Origin: Paenibacillus gorillae
GTDB taxonomy: Bacteria > Bacillota > Bacilli > Paenibacillales > Paenibacillaceae
Direction: 5' to 3'
Length of the DNA: 64,000 bases
Assembly: GCF_000513275.1 (NCBI RefSeq)
Contig: NZ_CBVJ010000027.1
Coordinates: 1-64,000, forward strand
This document shows, one piece after another, positions 1 through 9,031 of this stretch. Position 1 is the stretch's first letter; each line of letters starts with the position of its first letter. The position numbers and the translations under genes were made by a program. The notes beneath the pieces were generated by a model. That model saw only the letters and a program-made list of their open reading frames with translations, did no database searches and was not told the DNA's origin.

Positions 1-100
1 CCTCAAAGCGTGAAATTGAGCGATTTCAAATGTATTTTTACATTTTGAAGGCTATTTTGGACCGTTTTCGGCTTATCAGCCTGCATTTTTGCATTTTGTT
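1..100 (-). repeat. Dispersed 189-bp repeat, copy 1 (cut by window edge)
   Basis: Read on the minus strand, this stretch aligns almost end to end with the first half of the repeats at 13222-13410 and 25386-25574. Shared landmarks are an AACAAAATGCAAAA box, a middle TCAAAATG(T/C)AAAA box, and an ATTTGAAATC(G/A)CTC tail. The other half lies outside the window. It is non-coding and intergenic, downstream of the metal ATPase terminator. Confidence 0.75.
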
Positions 101-169
101 ACTCATCGCAAGTCAGCATCACGAAGTTTGTATCAGGTAGTTGAATCATCCATCGGGACGATGGAAGTT

Positions 170-209
170 AATAAAGGGCAATGCACGGATTCGTGCATTG
201 CCCTTTATT
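170..209 (-). terminator. Strong hairpin terminator of the metal ATPase gene
   Basis: A perfect 18-bp stem (170-187 with 192-209) closes on a GATT loop. The AT-rich stem ends give T-rich flanks on both strands. It sits 8 bases beyond the stop codon at 217, so it most likely ends the minus-strand ATPase transcript and could work in both directions. Confidence 0.8.
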
Positions 210-216
210 TATTCGT

Positions 217-2379
217 CTATTTCGAAGTCGTTTTGTTCCGTTCAATGAGAATTGTCAAACTTACCAGCGTGACGAATATGGTGGCTCCCATATCGGACAG
301 AATGGCGATCCATAACGTGAGCCAGCCGGGGATAGTCAGCAGCAGCGCAATAATTTTCAGTCCAAGCGAGACGATGATATTGAATCGAATCACCCGATTA
401 ACACGCTTGGCGAGAGAGATCGCCCCTGGAAGTTTGCCTAAGTGATCCTGCATCAATACAATATCCGCTGTCTCGATTGCACTGTCCGTGCCTTTACCCA
501 TTGCAATACCGAGCTGCGCGGTAGCCAGAGCTGGGGCATCATTAATGCCGTCGCCAATCATGGCGACAATGCCTTTGGAGGAAAGCTCTTTTACCCGATT
601 TACTTTATCCTCCGGCAATAATCCCCCATAGTAATTCGAGACACCGACTGCAGCTGCAACCTTCTCGGCGGTCTTCTGATGATCCCCAGTAAGCATTACC
701 GTGTTCTTAATCCCAAGCTTGTGAAGAGCTGCAATGACAGAGCGGCTTTCCTTGCGAATTTCATCCGAGATGCCGAACATACCAAGTACTTGTTGTTCAT
801 CTGCTACAAGAACAATTGTAAGCCCATCTTCCTTCAGCTGTTTAATCCGCTCTTGAATGGTTGAAGGTATACTTATATGCTCGATGCTTTTCTCATTGCC
901 TAACCAGTAAGACTGACTATTTATCAGAGCTTTAATGCCGCTTCCTGTAAGGGTCTGGATTTCCTCGGTTTCGAAGATCGACAGGTCTCTGCGGTCTATT
1001 TCTTTCATAATCGCTTTGGCTAACGGGTGAGAGGAAGATTTTTCAATCGCACCCGCAACTTGTAGAAAACGATCTTCGTCATAAATTTCAAGCTGTTCGA
1101 CATGTGGTTCACCTTTAGTTAAAGTGCCGGTCTTATCAAAAGCAAGCGTATCGATTTTGCCCAATTGCTCTAAGAATACGCCGCCTTTAACAAGAATTCC
1201 GTTTCTTGCAGTACGGGTGATCCCTGAAACAATTGCAATCGGAGAAGAAAGAATTAATGCGCATGGGCAGCCGACGATGAGCACGGACAATCCTTGATAC
1301 AGCCAAGTTTTCCAGTCTCCTTGAAGGAAGAGCGGAGGGACGATCGTCACCAGCGCAGCAATAATCATAATGAGCGGCGTATAATACTTCGCAAATTTAT
1401 TGATAAAGAGCTCCGTTGGCGTCTTTGTTTCCTGAGCTTCTTGCACCAGATGGAGGATTTTTGCTAGGGACGAGTCGTTATAAGCTTTCTCAATCCGAAT
1501 GATCAGAAGTCCTTCGTTATTGATACTGCCGCCGAAGACGGGCTCTCCGGATTCTTTCTCAACCGGAAGTGATTCGCCAGTGATAGCTGCTTCATTAACC
1601 GAGCTTTTTCCGACAGTAATGATACCATCGGAAGGAATCTTCTCTCCGGGCTTGATTTTGACAAGGTCGCCGACCTGCAAGGAAGAAATAGGGACAATGA
1701 TTTCTTGATCATTTATGATTTTTAAAGCTTCTTTGGGAGCAACTTGCAGTAAAGCTTCCATCGAACGCCGGGCTTTCTCCATGCCGAAGCCTTCCAGCAA
1801 TTCATTAAGTCCAAATAGAATGGCGACTAAGGTTGCTTCTTTCCATTCTCCGATGGCTACGGCTCCGATTAAGGCAATGGTCATTAACGTGTCGATATTG
1901 AATTTAAGTTTAATTAAGTTTTTCAAGCCGCGGAAAAAAGTCGTGTAGCCGCTAATTACGGTGGCCAATAAATAAAGGGTGATGAGAAATGGCTTATCGA
2001 GCACCCCTTCTAGAGATAAGGCAGCGCCGTACAACACTCCGGATGTAATGAGCAATTTCAGCATTTTATGATTGCCGTCAGCATGACTATGATCATGATC
2101 GCCGTGTTCATGGCCATGTTCATGGTCATGAGCCCCGTCAGCATGATGATTGTGAGGGGAGGAAGAATTAGGTTCCGTTTGAAGGGAATTTGCGATGTAA
2201 GCCCCGTCAGATTTCAAAATGCGATTGACGTCCTTCATGGAGATATCCGGGTTAACCGTCAATTTGCCTGAATTATAACTGAGTGTGGCGCCGTCCCCAT
2301 GATTCAATTGTTTAATTTCATCTTCGATTCTTTGGGCGCAGCCGGCACAAGAGAGACCTTTAATGCGGTATTCATTCAT
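217..2379 (-). CDS. Heavy-metal P1B-type ATPase (Zn/Cd/Co efflux type)
   Basis: A 720-residue membrane pump predicted to export divalent soft metals using ATP. The N-terminal HMA domain carries GLSCAGC (Cys11, Cys14), followed by a very His/Asp-rich linker (about residues 75-105) that fits Zn/Cd/Co binding. Further on are the membrane CPC motif (about 370), the phosphorylated Asp in DKTGTLT (about 414), the HP motif HPLAKA and the hinge GDGINDAP (about 606). The ATG at 2379 was preferred to the upstream TTG at 2397 because AAAGAGG lies about 8 bases before it. The CPC motif and linker favour the CadA/ZntA group over copper pumps. The exact metal cannot be read from sequence. Confidence 0.93.
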   Translation of the reverse strand: MNEYRIKGLSCAGCAQRIEDEIKQLNHGDGATLSYNSGKLTVNPDISMKDVNRILKSDGAYIANSLQTEPNSSSPHNHHADGAHDHEHGHEHGDHDHSHADGNHKMLKLLITSGVLYGAALSLEGVLDKPFLITLYLLATVISGYTTFFRGLKNLIKLKFNIDTLMTIALIGAVAIGEWKEATLVAILFGLNELLEGFGMEKARRSMEALLQVAPKEALKIINDQEIIVPISSLQVGDLVKIKPGEKIPSDGIITVGKSSVNEAAITGESLPVEKESGEPVFGGSINNEGLLIIRIEKAYNDSSLAKILHLVQEAQETKTPTELFINKFAKYYTPLIMIIAALVTIVPPLFLQGDWKTWLYQGLSVLIVGCPCALILSSPIAIVSGITRTARNGILVKGGVFLEQLGKIDTLAFDKTGTLTKGEPHVEQLEIYDEDRFLQVAGAIEKSSSHPLAKAIMKEIDRRDLSIFETEEIQTLTGSGIKALINSQSYWLGNEKSIEHISIPSTIQERIKQLKEDGLTIVLVADEQQVLGMFGISDEIRKESRSVIAALHKLGIKNTVMLTGDHQKTAEKVAAAVGVSNYYGGLLPEDKVNRVKELSSKGIVAMIGDGINDAPALATAQLGIAMGKGTDSAIETADIVLMQDHLGKLPGAISLAKRVNRVIRFNIIVSLGLKIIALLLTIPGWLTLWIAILSDMGATIFVTLVSLTILIERNKTTSK

Positions 2380-2402
2380 GGGAAAACCTCTTTTCAAACA
2401 TT

Positions 2403-2422
2403 ATATGAGCACTTGATCATAT
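2403..2422 (-). promoter_or_regulatory. CadC/CzrA-like operator candidate before the metal ATPase
   Basis: ATATGA-N8-TCATAT lies 23 bases upstream of the ATPase start. Metal-sensing ArsR repressors such as CadC and CzrA bind similar AT-rich inverted repeats ahead of efflux ATPase genes. No such regulator is encoded next to this gene, so the link is an inference. Confidence 0.5.
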
Positions 2423-2588
2423 GATATGCGAGTGACTGGAATATGTCAAATTTTAATATTAAACGCCGGAGGGACGGAATGCGTTCATCATTTCCCTTAT
2501 TTTAACCAGAAGAGGCAAAATGATTAACGTTAACCGCAAGCTCTTTAGTCTGTTAAACGGATTAGATGCTGAGATCATGCATATATTC

Positions 2589-2664
2589 AAATAAGTTACA
2601 AAAAAACATGAATGTGTAACTTATTTTGATGAAGTTGAATGTCTGTTTTGGGCGGGAGTATAAT
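2589..2664 (+). promoter_or_regulatory. Promoter and 12-bp inverted repeat before the FAD enzyme
   Basis: A perfect 12-bp inverted repeat (AAATAAGTTACA at 2589-2600, its complement at 2615-2626, 14-base gap) lies just upstream of a SigA-like promoter: TTGAAT at 2635-2640, 18-base spacer, TATAAT at 2659-2664. The repeat sits where an activator would bind. The 422-base gap to the ATPase holds no other gene. A possible 12-codon TTG leader ORF (2734-2772, ending Tyr-Ser-Tyr-Ser-Tyr-Ser) follows a GGAGGG and is weakly supported. Confidence 0.6.
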
Positions 2665-2801
2665 CAAATTCTGGAAGACCGATTGTTGAATATGAGAAGA
2701 AAGGAGCAGGAGAACAGGAGGGAACCGCATTTCTTGAACGCAAGTAACAATTATTCATATTCTTATTCATAATTAGCATGCAACCGAAAGGAATGATATA
2801 G

Positions 2802-4319
2802 ATGGCAGAATCAAAAGCTTTAGGTAAAGCAGTCGTTATCGGAGCAGGAATTGCCGGACTATTAGCGGCACGGGTATTATCCGATTTTTACGAGAATGTT
2901 GTTATCGTTGAAAGAGATACATTGCCGGCTGAACCGGTTAATCGGCCTGGCGTACCGCAATCCTACCACCCGCATCGGGTGCTGCCGCGCGGCGATATGA
3001 TTTTGGGGCGTTATTTTCCGGGATATATAACTGATATGTTGGAGATGGGGGCAGACCCGTCAGATGAAGAGTCCGTAATCATTGCCAATCGCTACGGCAG
3101 TTTTCCTATACAACCGCCCAAAAACACGGCTTCCAGCAGCAGGCCATTGCTAGAATGGGTTATTCGTCAACGGGTGCAACGGGTAGAAAATATTCAGTTC
3201 CTTTCTAATACAGAGGTAACAGGGTTAATCACCGATGACCGGGGAACGGTTACAGGTATTTATACCAGAGAACGCAATGAACAAAAAACGGAGGGCTCGG
3301 TAACAGCCGATATGGTTGTGGATACAGCCGGACGTTCCTCAAAAGCGGCCAATTGGCTTGAAGCTCTTGGTTATCAGATTCCAGAACCAGAAATATTGAA
3401 GGTTTCTTTAGGATATAGCACTCGTTATTATAAAATTCCTGAACCTTTACATAAAGAGTGGCGATCTATCTTATCCGATGCTGATCCCGACAAGGGCGTT
3501 TGCTCCAGCTATCTCTTCCGAATTGAGAATAACGTTGCCGGATCCTTGCTGTTCAGTGCGGGTGATGAGCCTTACCCATCAACTGATAGTGATGAGCATC
3601 AGGAAGGACTTAAACATTTAGCAGCAGCCGAGGTAGCGGATATTACAAGTCAGTTAGAGCCGATTCAGGCGCCAAGGGGCTATCGTGTCAAGGAATCGGT
3701 CCGTCATCATTTTGAACGGATGGACAATTGGCCGGCAGGATTGCTTGTGCTTGGGGATGCGTTTTGCAGCTTTGATCCTATATACGGGCAAGGGATGACT
3801 GTAGCAGCAATTGAAGCGGAGACAATCGGCAAATGCTTGCAAGAACAGCGCAGCAATCCTCAGCCTCAGTTCGAACGGCGTGTTCTTGAGCGGATGCAGC
3901 GGGCGGTTGAACCTGCCTGGTGGCTGAGTTCTGTATCGGATTTGCGGTGGAAAGGTGTCGAGCACTCTGGTACGGATACATTGAAAGGTGTTGCGTTTGT
4001 TCATAAGTTTATCGATTTATTTACGAAAAAAGCTACAAAACTGGCGATAGAAAACAACTTTTCGATGTATGGAACCATGTTTATGATGAATTCGCTAATT
4101 CTCCCTCCGAATGAATTTTTCAATGCAAAGGTGCTGGCTGAGCTGCTTAACGATGATGGTTCCGAAGAAGAGCAGCAGCTTCGGGCCGAGCTTGGAGAAT
4201 CGGATCCGCAGAAGTTCCAAGCAAGAATAGATGAGCTAATCCCGTCCTTTGAAGGTGCCTATGATGGATTGCTGAATCCAGCGGCAGTAACGAATGCCGG
4301 AGGAGGATTCGGGTCATAG
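2802..4319 (+). CDS. FAD-dependent monooxygenase/epoxidase-like oxidoreductase
   Basis: A 505-residue flavoprotein. The N-terminal Rossmann motif GAGIAGL (about residues 14-20) and the later GD-containing motif VLGDAFCSFDPIYGQGM are those of the PHBH/squalene-epoxidase fold, where the second motif contacts the FAD ribityl chain. An RXR-type stretch near the dinucleotide site and an FAD-reductase-like mid-domain are also seen. The substrate is unknown. Close relatives are usually annotated as 2-polyprenyl-6-methoxyphenol hydroxylase-like or epoxidase-like. The ATG follows GAAAGGA with good spacing. It stands alone between a promoter at 2635 and a terminator at 4330, so it is probably monocistronic. 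Confidence 0.85.
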   Translation: MAESKALGKAVVIGAGIAGLLAARVLSDFYENVVIVERDTLPAEPVNRPGVPQSYHPHRVLPRGDMILGRYFPGYITDMLEMGADPSDEESVIIANRYGSFPIQPPKNTASSSRPLLEWVIRQRVQRVENIQFLSNTEVTGLITDDRGTVTGIYTRERNEQKTEGSVTADMVVDTAGRSSKAANWLEALGYQIPEPEILKVSLGYSTRYYKIPEPLHKEWRSILSDADPDKGVCSSYLFRIENNVAGSLLFSAGDEPYPSTDSDEHQEGLKHLAAAEVADITSQLEPIQAPRGYRVKESVRHHFERMDNWPAGLLVLGDAFCSFDPIYGQGMTVAAIEAETIGKCLQEQRSNPQPQFERRVLERMQRAVEPAWWLSSVSDLRWKGVEHSGTDTLKGVAFVHKFIDLFTKKATKLAIENNFSMYGTMFMMNSLILPPNEFFNAKVLAELLNDDGSEEEQQLRAELGESDPQKFQARIDELIPSFEGAYDGLLNPAAVTNAGGGFGS

Positions 4320-4329
4320 TATAATCTGT

Positions 4330-4358
4330 AGCTGCCATTCAAGCGAATGGCAGCTTTT
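4330..4358 (+). terminator. Terminator of the FAD enzyme gene
   Basis: An 11-bp stem (AGCTGCCATTC with its complement at 4345-4355) around an AAGC loop is followed by TTTT. It starts 11 bases after the stop. Confidence 0.8.
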
Positions 4359-4455
4359 GATTACTAGCGGCGTAGAACAAGGCTAGGAATTAAGAATACG
4401 GCTAAGGATGAGTGCCATATACTGCCTGCCATCTAGAGGATGATTAAAAAAAGGG

Positions 4456-4485
4456 TTGACGACTCTGAAAACGTTTTGATATATT
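4456..4485 (+). promoter_or_regulatory. Promoter of the LacI-type gene with cre-like operator
   Basis: TTGACG (4456-4461) and TATATT (4480-4485) are 18 bases apart. The spacer holds TGAAAACGTTTTGA (4466-4479), which differs from the CcpA cre consensus TGWAANCGNTNWCA at one position. It also contains the AACGTT core seen twice before the next gene, so it could serve CcpA, the LacI protein itself, or both. Confidence 0.65.
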
Positions 4486-4540
4486 TTGATTATCCAATCA
4501 GCAGTCGTTGGAACATCGCAGTGAAGAGGAGGGGAACGTA

Positions 4541-5551
4541 CTGGCTATCAATATTAAGGATGTCGCAGAGAAAGCCGGCGTTTCCATCTCAACCGTGTCG
4601 AGGGTGCTGAACAACGGGAAGTATGTCAAGCAGGAAGTGAGAGAGATGGTTCAGCAAGCGATCAAGGATCTCAACTTTGTGCCTAACAGTATAGCCCGCA
4701 GTTTGGTCCGCAAGAAGACGAACCTGATTGGCGTTATCGCGTCTGATATTTCAACCAGCTTTTTCTCCTCCACGCTCAGTTATATTGAAGAAGCGGCAAG
4801 TCAGAATCGTTATAACATTCTTGTCGGCAATATCAAGGATAATCTGGACAAGGAATTGAAGTATTTGCACGTGTTTAAGGAAATGCAAGTAGACGGCATC
4901 ATCGTTATGCATGAGAAGATGAACAAGCACATCGAGCGTTTTCTTCAAACCCTTACCACGCCTGCCGTGTTCTGCAGCGCCAAGCCGAGAGCAACGGTCG
5001 ACTGCCCTTCGGTCAACATCGACGATATGCAGGCGTCCTATGACACGGTTAAGCATCTGATCGCCTTAGGACATCGGCAAATCGCTTTCATCGGGGGAGA
5101 TACGAAAGAGATTTCGACTGGCCGGCATCGTTACGACGGTTACTTGAAAGCACTTGTAGAATCGGGAATTTCTGTTAATCCGGAATGGGTACGATTCGGC
5201 AACTTCAAGATGCGGGGCGGATATGAGATCATGCAATCCTTTCTGCAAAGCGAGCAGTTGCCTACGGTTGTCTTTGCAGTTAGTGACGATATGGCCGTGG
5301 GGGCGCTTAATTGCATCGTAGATCACGGTCTGAAAGTACCGGATGACATTTCGGTCGTCGGCTTCGACGACTCCAGTATTACAGAGACGGTTCGTCCGAA
5401 GCTAACCTCGCTGCATCAGCCGATTCAGCAAATCGGGCAGATGAGCGTCGATATATTGATCAAGATGATTGAAGGGAATTCGCCCGGCGTTAAGGAAGTT
5501 GTGCTTAGCCATAAATTAGTCGAAAGAGACAGCTTGAGAAGCTTGTTATAA
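4541..5551 (+). CDS. LacI/GalR-family transcriptional regulator
   Basis: A 336-residue regulator with the LacI helix-turn-helix and hinge at the N-terminus (INIKDVAEKAGVSISTVSRV, about residues 3-22), then a periplasmic-binding-protein-like effector domain ending in the usual VVGFDDSS...LTSLHQP region. The start is probably CTG at 4541: GAGGAGGGG lies 8 bases before it, and LacI proteins normally begin two to five residues before the HTH. An upstream TTG at 4508 has no ribosome binding site and would add 11 unlikely residues. It precedes the kinase/GH4/isomerase genes and is their likely regulator, sensing a sugar or sugar phosphate. Confidence 0.9.
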   Translation: MAINIKDVAEKAGVSISTVSRVLNNGKYVKQEVREMVQQAIKDLNFVPNSIARSLVRKKTNLIGVIASDISTSFFSSTLSYIEEAASQNRYNILVGNIKDNLDKELKYLHVFKEMQVDGIIVMHEKMNKHIERFLQTLTTPAVFCSAKPRATVDCPSVNIDDMQASYDTVKHLIALGHRQIAFIGGDTKEISTGRHRYDGYLKALVESGISVNPEWVRFGNFKMRGGYEIMQSFLQSEQLPTVVFAVSDDMAVGALNCIVDHGLKVPDDISVVGFDDSSITETVRPKLTSLHQPIQQIGQMSVDILIKMIEGNSPGVKEVVLSHKLVERDSLRSLL

Positions 5552-5576
5552 TGACTCAGGCTTTTCTTTACTCAAA

Positions 5577-5649
5577 TCTGATAACGTTGCCATAAATGTA
5601 TCATAATAAATGATAGTATGCCTTTCGTTTAAGTCTGGTAACGTTCTCA
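5577..5649 (+). promoter_or_regulatory. Two AACGTT-core operators before the sugar operon
   Basis: TCTGATAACGTTGCCA (5577-5592) and TCTGGTAACGTTCTCA (5634-5649) agree at 13 of 16 positions and flank an AT-rich stretch that could hold a promoter. Both are imperfect palindromes around AACGTT, the core also present in the LacI gene promoter at 4466. Two sites 57 bases apart suggest looping or dual occupancy by the neighbouring LacI protein. CcpA is an alternative. Confidence 0.55.
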
Positions 5650-5684
5650 GATAAACTCATAATAGAAGCGTGGAGGTCATGATT

Positions 5685-6644
5685 TTGAAAGCTGAGAAAC
5701 CATACGATGTACTGCTCCTTGGAGCAGGGAACATTGATATTGTCGTTAGCGGCTGTAATGCCATTCCGGATGCTGGTCAGGAAATTCGGGTTCCGAATAT
5801 TTCTTTCCACATTGGAGGCGGAACGGCGCTTAGCGGATTGGGCATGGCCAAGCTGGGCATGCGCCCGATCATTACCGGAATTGTAGGCGATGATTATTGC
5901 GGAAGGTTCATTATCGATGAGCTCAATCGCAATGGAGTAGCTACAGATATTGTATTCAGCCAACAACAGAATACAGGAATCAGTATTGCGTTCAACCCGG
6001 AGACTGATCGCTCCTTTGTCACTTATGACGGCACTGTCACGGAGTTTACACTCAATGATGTACAAGAGCAGCTGTTTGCCACGGTTCGGCACGTCCACAT
6101 TACCGGCTACAACGGACGTTCCAATCATGAGGAATACTTGTTTTTTGTGACCAAGGCCAAGCAAGCCGGCCTTACCGTATCGATGGATGTAGGCTGGGAC
6201 GAAACGGGTGAATGGTATGAAGGCATCTTCGACATTATCCCGTCCGTCGATGTGTTTTTTGCGAATGAACTGGAAGCTCTCCATTATTCACGCAAATCAG
6301 ATGTCAAGGACGCACTTTCCGTCTTCGCTAACTGCACGCCTTCAGCCGTCATCAAACTTGGAGAGGGGGGAGTTATCGCAGAGCGTGAAGGGAAAATGAT
6401 GCATCATCCTTCTTTCCAAGTAACAGTTGTGGATACAACAGGCGCAGGCGATTCTTTCAATGCCGGTTATCTTTACGGTTATTTGAAAGGAGATGACTTG
6501 GAACATTGCTTGAAATATGGCACTGCCTGCGGCTCGCTTTCCGTTACAAAACGTGGCGGAAGCACGGGGTCTCCGACATTAGCTGAATTAACCGCATTTT
6601 TGTCTGACCATTCACCGCGAGAAGCTGTCACTTTATTGTCTTAA
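5685..6644 (+). CDS. PfkB-family carbohydrate kinase
   Basis: A 319-residue kinase of the ribokinase/PfkB fold. The glycine-rich N-terminal sugar-site region (HIGGGTALSGLGMAKLGM) and PfkB signature 2, DTTGAGDSF (about residues 250-258) with the catalytic Asp, are both present. It is predicted to phosphorylate a sugar or sugar derivative with ATP. TTG at 5685 was chosen because GGAGG ends 8 bases before it. The GTG at 5670 overlaps the binding site and the ATG at 5679 is too close. It is followed after 32 bases by the GH4 gene in the same direction, suggesting an operon. Confidence 0.9.
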   Translation: MKAEKPYDVLLLGAGNIDIVVSGCNAIPDAGQEIRVPNISFHIGGGTALSGLGMAKLGMRPIITGIVGDDYCGRFIIDELNRNGVATDIVFSQQQNTGISIAFNPETDRSFVTYDGTVTEFTLNDVQEQLFATVRHVHITGYNGRSNHEEYLFFVTKAKQAGLTVSMDVGWDETGEWYEGIFDIIPSVDVFFANELEALHYSRKSDVKDALSVFANCTPSAVIKLGEGGVIAEREGKMMHHPSFQVTVVDTTGAGDSFNAGYLYGYLKGDDLEHCLKYGTACGSLSVTKRGGSTGSPTLAELTAFLSDHSPREAVTLLS

Positions 6645-6676
6645 TTTTATAGCCAAATTATGAGGAGGAATTACAA

Positions 6677-8047
6677 ATGAAATTGGTACTAATCGGAGGC
6701 GCGGGTGTTCGCGCAGTATTTTTCACAAAAAGCTTAACGATGTTGGCTAAGGATATTGGTATTACAAAATTCGTGATGTATGACGTTAACCGTGAGAAGC
6801 TGGAAATTATCGGGAAGCTGTGCAAGCATGTCGTGAAGGAAAGCGGCCTGAACATGGAGCTGGAATTCAGCGACGATATCGAGGATGCTTTGGTTGGGGC
6901 GGATTATGTCATTACGACAATTCGCGTCGGCAATGACCGTTCCCGTGTCATCGATGAGCAAATTGCCTTGAAGCATGGCGTTATCGGTCAAGAAACTACA
7001 GGCCCAGGCGGTTTCTCGATGGCAATTCGTACGATTCCTGTACTGCTCGATTACTGTGAGAAAATTAAACGTATCGCGCCAAATGCATGGGTATTCAACT
7101 TCACGAATCCATCCGGGCTCGTATCCCAAGCGCTTCATACAGCCGGCTATGACCGCGTTATCGGAATCTGCGATACGCCAAGCTCGACGAAGATCCGTAT
7201 TGCTGAAGCGATCGGTGCGAATCCGGACGAGCTGTACGTTGAGTTTGTTGGTCTGAACCATCTCTCGTGGATTACAAGCATCGTGCAGGACGGAAAAGAA
7301 TTGCTGCCGGAGCTTGTATCGGACAAAGCGTTTATCGCAAAGGTCGGCGAATTCAAAATGTTCGATCCGGAACTGATCGACACACTTAAATTGCTGCCGA
7401 ACGAATACCTGTACTACTACTATAACCGCGAGCAAGCCGTTGAGAACATCATTAAGAATGGCGATACACGCGCCAAATTCGTTGAAGCGAACAATGCGGA
7501 GATGCTGCGTGTACTCGGAGAAATGGACATCGATGCCGATCCGGAAGCGGCGCTTCAAACCTACTTGCGGTTCATGCACAAACGTGAGTCCTCCTACATG
7601 GCGATTGAGACGAGCAAAGGGCCTATCGAGCAGCCAGCTGAGGATGAGAAGCTCGAAATGCCGAACACGCTTGGTTACGCTGGCGTTATGCTGGACTTCG
7701 CACGGGCGATGAATCAAGGCATTGAGAAGCATATCGTACTGAATATCCCTGCAGGTGACCAAGTTGAAGGGTTTGACAAAAACGACGTACTGGAGATTAC
7801 ATGCCGCATGACGGCTCAAGGCGCTGTACCAGTTACACCGAAGAAGCTGCCAGAGCATGCTTATCAATTGATGAAAAATGTGAAGCTGTTCGAAAGCTAC
7901 ACAGTAGAAGCCGTACTGAACAAATCGAAGGATGCAGCAATCAAGGCATTGATGGTTCACCCGCTTGTTAATTCATACTCCATGGCGAAAAGCCTTGTAA
8001 ATGACTATCTCGATGCGTACGCAGACATTCTTGGAGAATGGAACTAA
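6677..8047 (+). CDS. GH4-family glycosidase (phospho-glucosidase-like)
   Basis: A 456-residue enzyme of glycoside hydrolase family 4, which uses NAD and a divalent metal in a redox-assisted cleavage. Visible are the N-terminal dinucleotide motif LIGGAGVRA, the GPGGFSMAIR loop, NFTNPSG (about 142-148), the metal-site Cys in CDTP (Cys165) and NHLSW (about 194). The Cys-containing tetrad differs between GH4 specificities. CDTP most resembles the CDMP of 6-phospho-alpha-glucosidases rather than the CN(V/I)P of 6-phospho-beta-glucosidases, but this is from memory and weak. The ATG follows GAGGAGG. No PTS gene is nearby, so how a phosphorylated substrate would arise is unclear. Confidence 0.9.
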   Translation: MKLVLIGGAGVRAVFFTKSLTMLAKDIGITKFVMYDVNREKLEIIGKLCKHVVKESGLNMELEFSDDIEDALVGADYVITTIRVGNDRSRVIDEQIALKHGVIGQETTGPGGFSMAIRTIPVLLDYCEKIKRIAPNAWVFNFTNPSGLVSQALHTAGYDRVIGICDTPSSTKIRIAEAIGANPDELYVEFVGLNHLSWITSIVQDGKELLPELVSDKAFIAKVGEFKMFDPELIDTLKLLPNEYLYYYYNREQAVENIIKNGDTRAKFVEANNAEMLRVLGEMDIDADPEAALQTYLRFMHKRESSYMAIETSKGPIEQPAEDEKLEMPNTLGYAGVMLDFARAMNQGIEKHIVLNIPAGDQVEGFDKNDVLEITCRMTAQGAVPVTPKKLPEHAYQLMKNVKLFESYTVEAVLNKSKDAAIKALMVHPLVNSYSMAKSLVNDYLDAYADILGEWN

Positions 8048-8076
8048 TACGATTTCATTGAGCAGGAGGCCGCTGC

Positions 8077-9018
8077 ATGAAAGCAAAGGGAATTGGAATC
8101 AGTCTGAACGCAGATATGGTAAATGGGGATTTAGAGACGCTGGAGCGCCATCTCGGCTACATTGCTGATGCCGGGTGCGATTACGCGGAGTTGATTTTGC
8201 ACGGACTAGATGTCGTAATAGGCGGGAAGGTGCACCCTAGGCGTCTGGAACGGGTGCGTGAGGTGCTTGGTAAATTCGAGCTGAAGTACACGATGCATCT
8301 GCCTTATGAATTAAACTTGTTGTCTTGGGCGAAAGGCAGGGATTACGAGATCGTCTTCGAAGCGGGAATCGAGCTGTCCAAAGCGATTGGCGCCGATACG
8401 ATTATCTATCACAGCTCCTACGCCGAGTTGACGGATCAGAATCTGGAGCAGCATTATTTTCCAAAGTACGGCCCTATGAAACGAGAAGCGCTCTTCAAGC
8501 TGCTGCTTGAAGAGGATGCAGCAATGCTGCGTAGACTTGGGCTTATCGCCAAGGATGCGGGAATAACGATCGGGGTCGAGAACAACATCTGGTATGACAG
8601 GAAAAATGATTATACCTATGGCGTTCATCCGCAGACGGTGGCCCAGCATATCCGCAAGGTTGGTCTAGACAATGTGGGCATTACGCTCGATATCGGCCAT
8701 TGCTATTTAACCTCGATCGCGTACGAGTATGATTTTCAAGAAGCGATTGAAGCCGTACTGCCTTACACAAAGCATCTGCATGTCCATGACAACTTCGGCA
8801 AGCTGTACGACGCCAAAGCCTATATGAGCAATTTGCCTTACGGCTACGGAGATTTGCATTTGCCTGTCGGCTGGGGTTCGATTCCTTATGCGGAAGTGTT
8901 CCAGTGGCTGGCTGCTTATGAAGGTATCATCAACATGGAGATTGAATTCCGATTATATCCTCATTTCAAGGAATCGGTAGAAGAGATGAGGGAGCTTTTA
9001 GCCGGGAAACAATTGTAA
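8077..9018 (+). CDS. Sugar phosphate isomerase/epimerase (xylose-isomerase-like TIM barrel)
   Basis: A 313-residue AP-endonuclease-2/xylose-isomerase-like TIM barrel. The Glu/His/Asp metal-site pattern of the family is visible: IGVENN (about 164), TLDIGHCY (about 203), HLHVHDNFG (about 232) and a late MEIEFR (about 288). It probably isomerises or epimerises a sugar, but which one cannot be told. It starts 29 bases after the GH4 stop behind GAGCAGGAGG, is the last gene of the operon, and is followed by a terminator at 9032. Confidence 0.85.
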   Translation: MKAKGIGISLNADMVNGDLETLERHLGYIADAGCDYAELILHGLDVVIGGKVHPRRLERVREVLGKFELKYTMHLPYELNLLSWAKGRDYEIVFEAGIELSKAIGADTIIYHSSYAELTDQNLEQHYFPKYGPMKREALFKLLLEEDAAMLRRLGLIAKDAGITIGVENNIWYDRKNDYTYGVHPQTVAQHIRKVGLDNVGITLDIGHCYLTSIAYEYDFQEAIEAVLPYTKHLHVHDNFGKLYDAKAYMSNLPYGYGDLHLPVGWGSIPYAEVFQWLAAYEGIINMEIEFRLYPHFKESVEEMRELLAGKQL

Positions 9019-9031
9019 TAATAAAAGTGTG

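Noticed and set aside
6734-7960. 408-residue minus-strand ORF opposite the GH4 gene
   Set aside because: It is a mirror of the well-supported GH4 frame, has no ribosome binding site and shows no recognisable domain.
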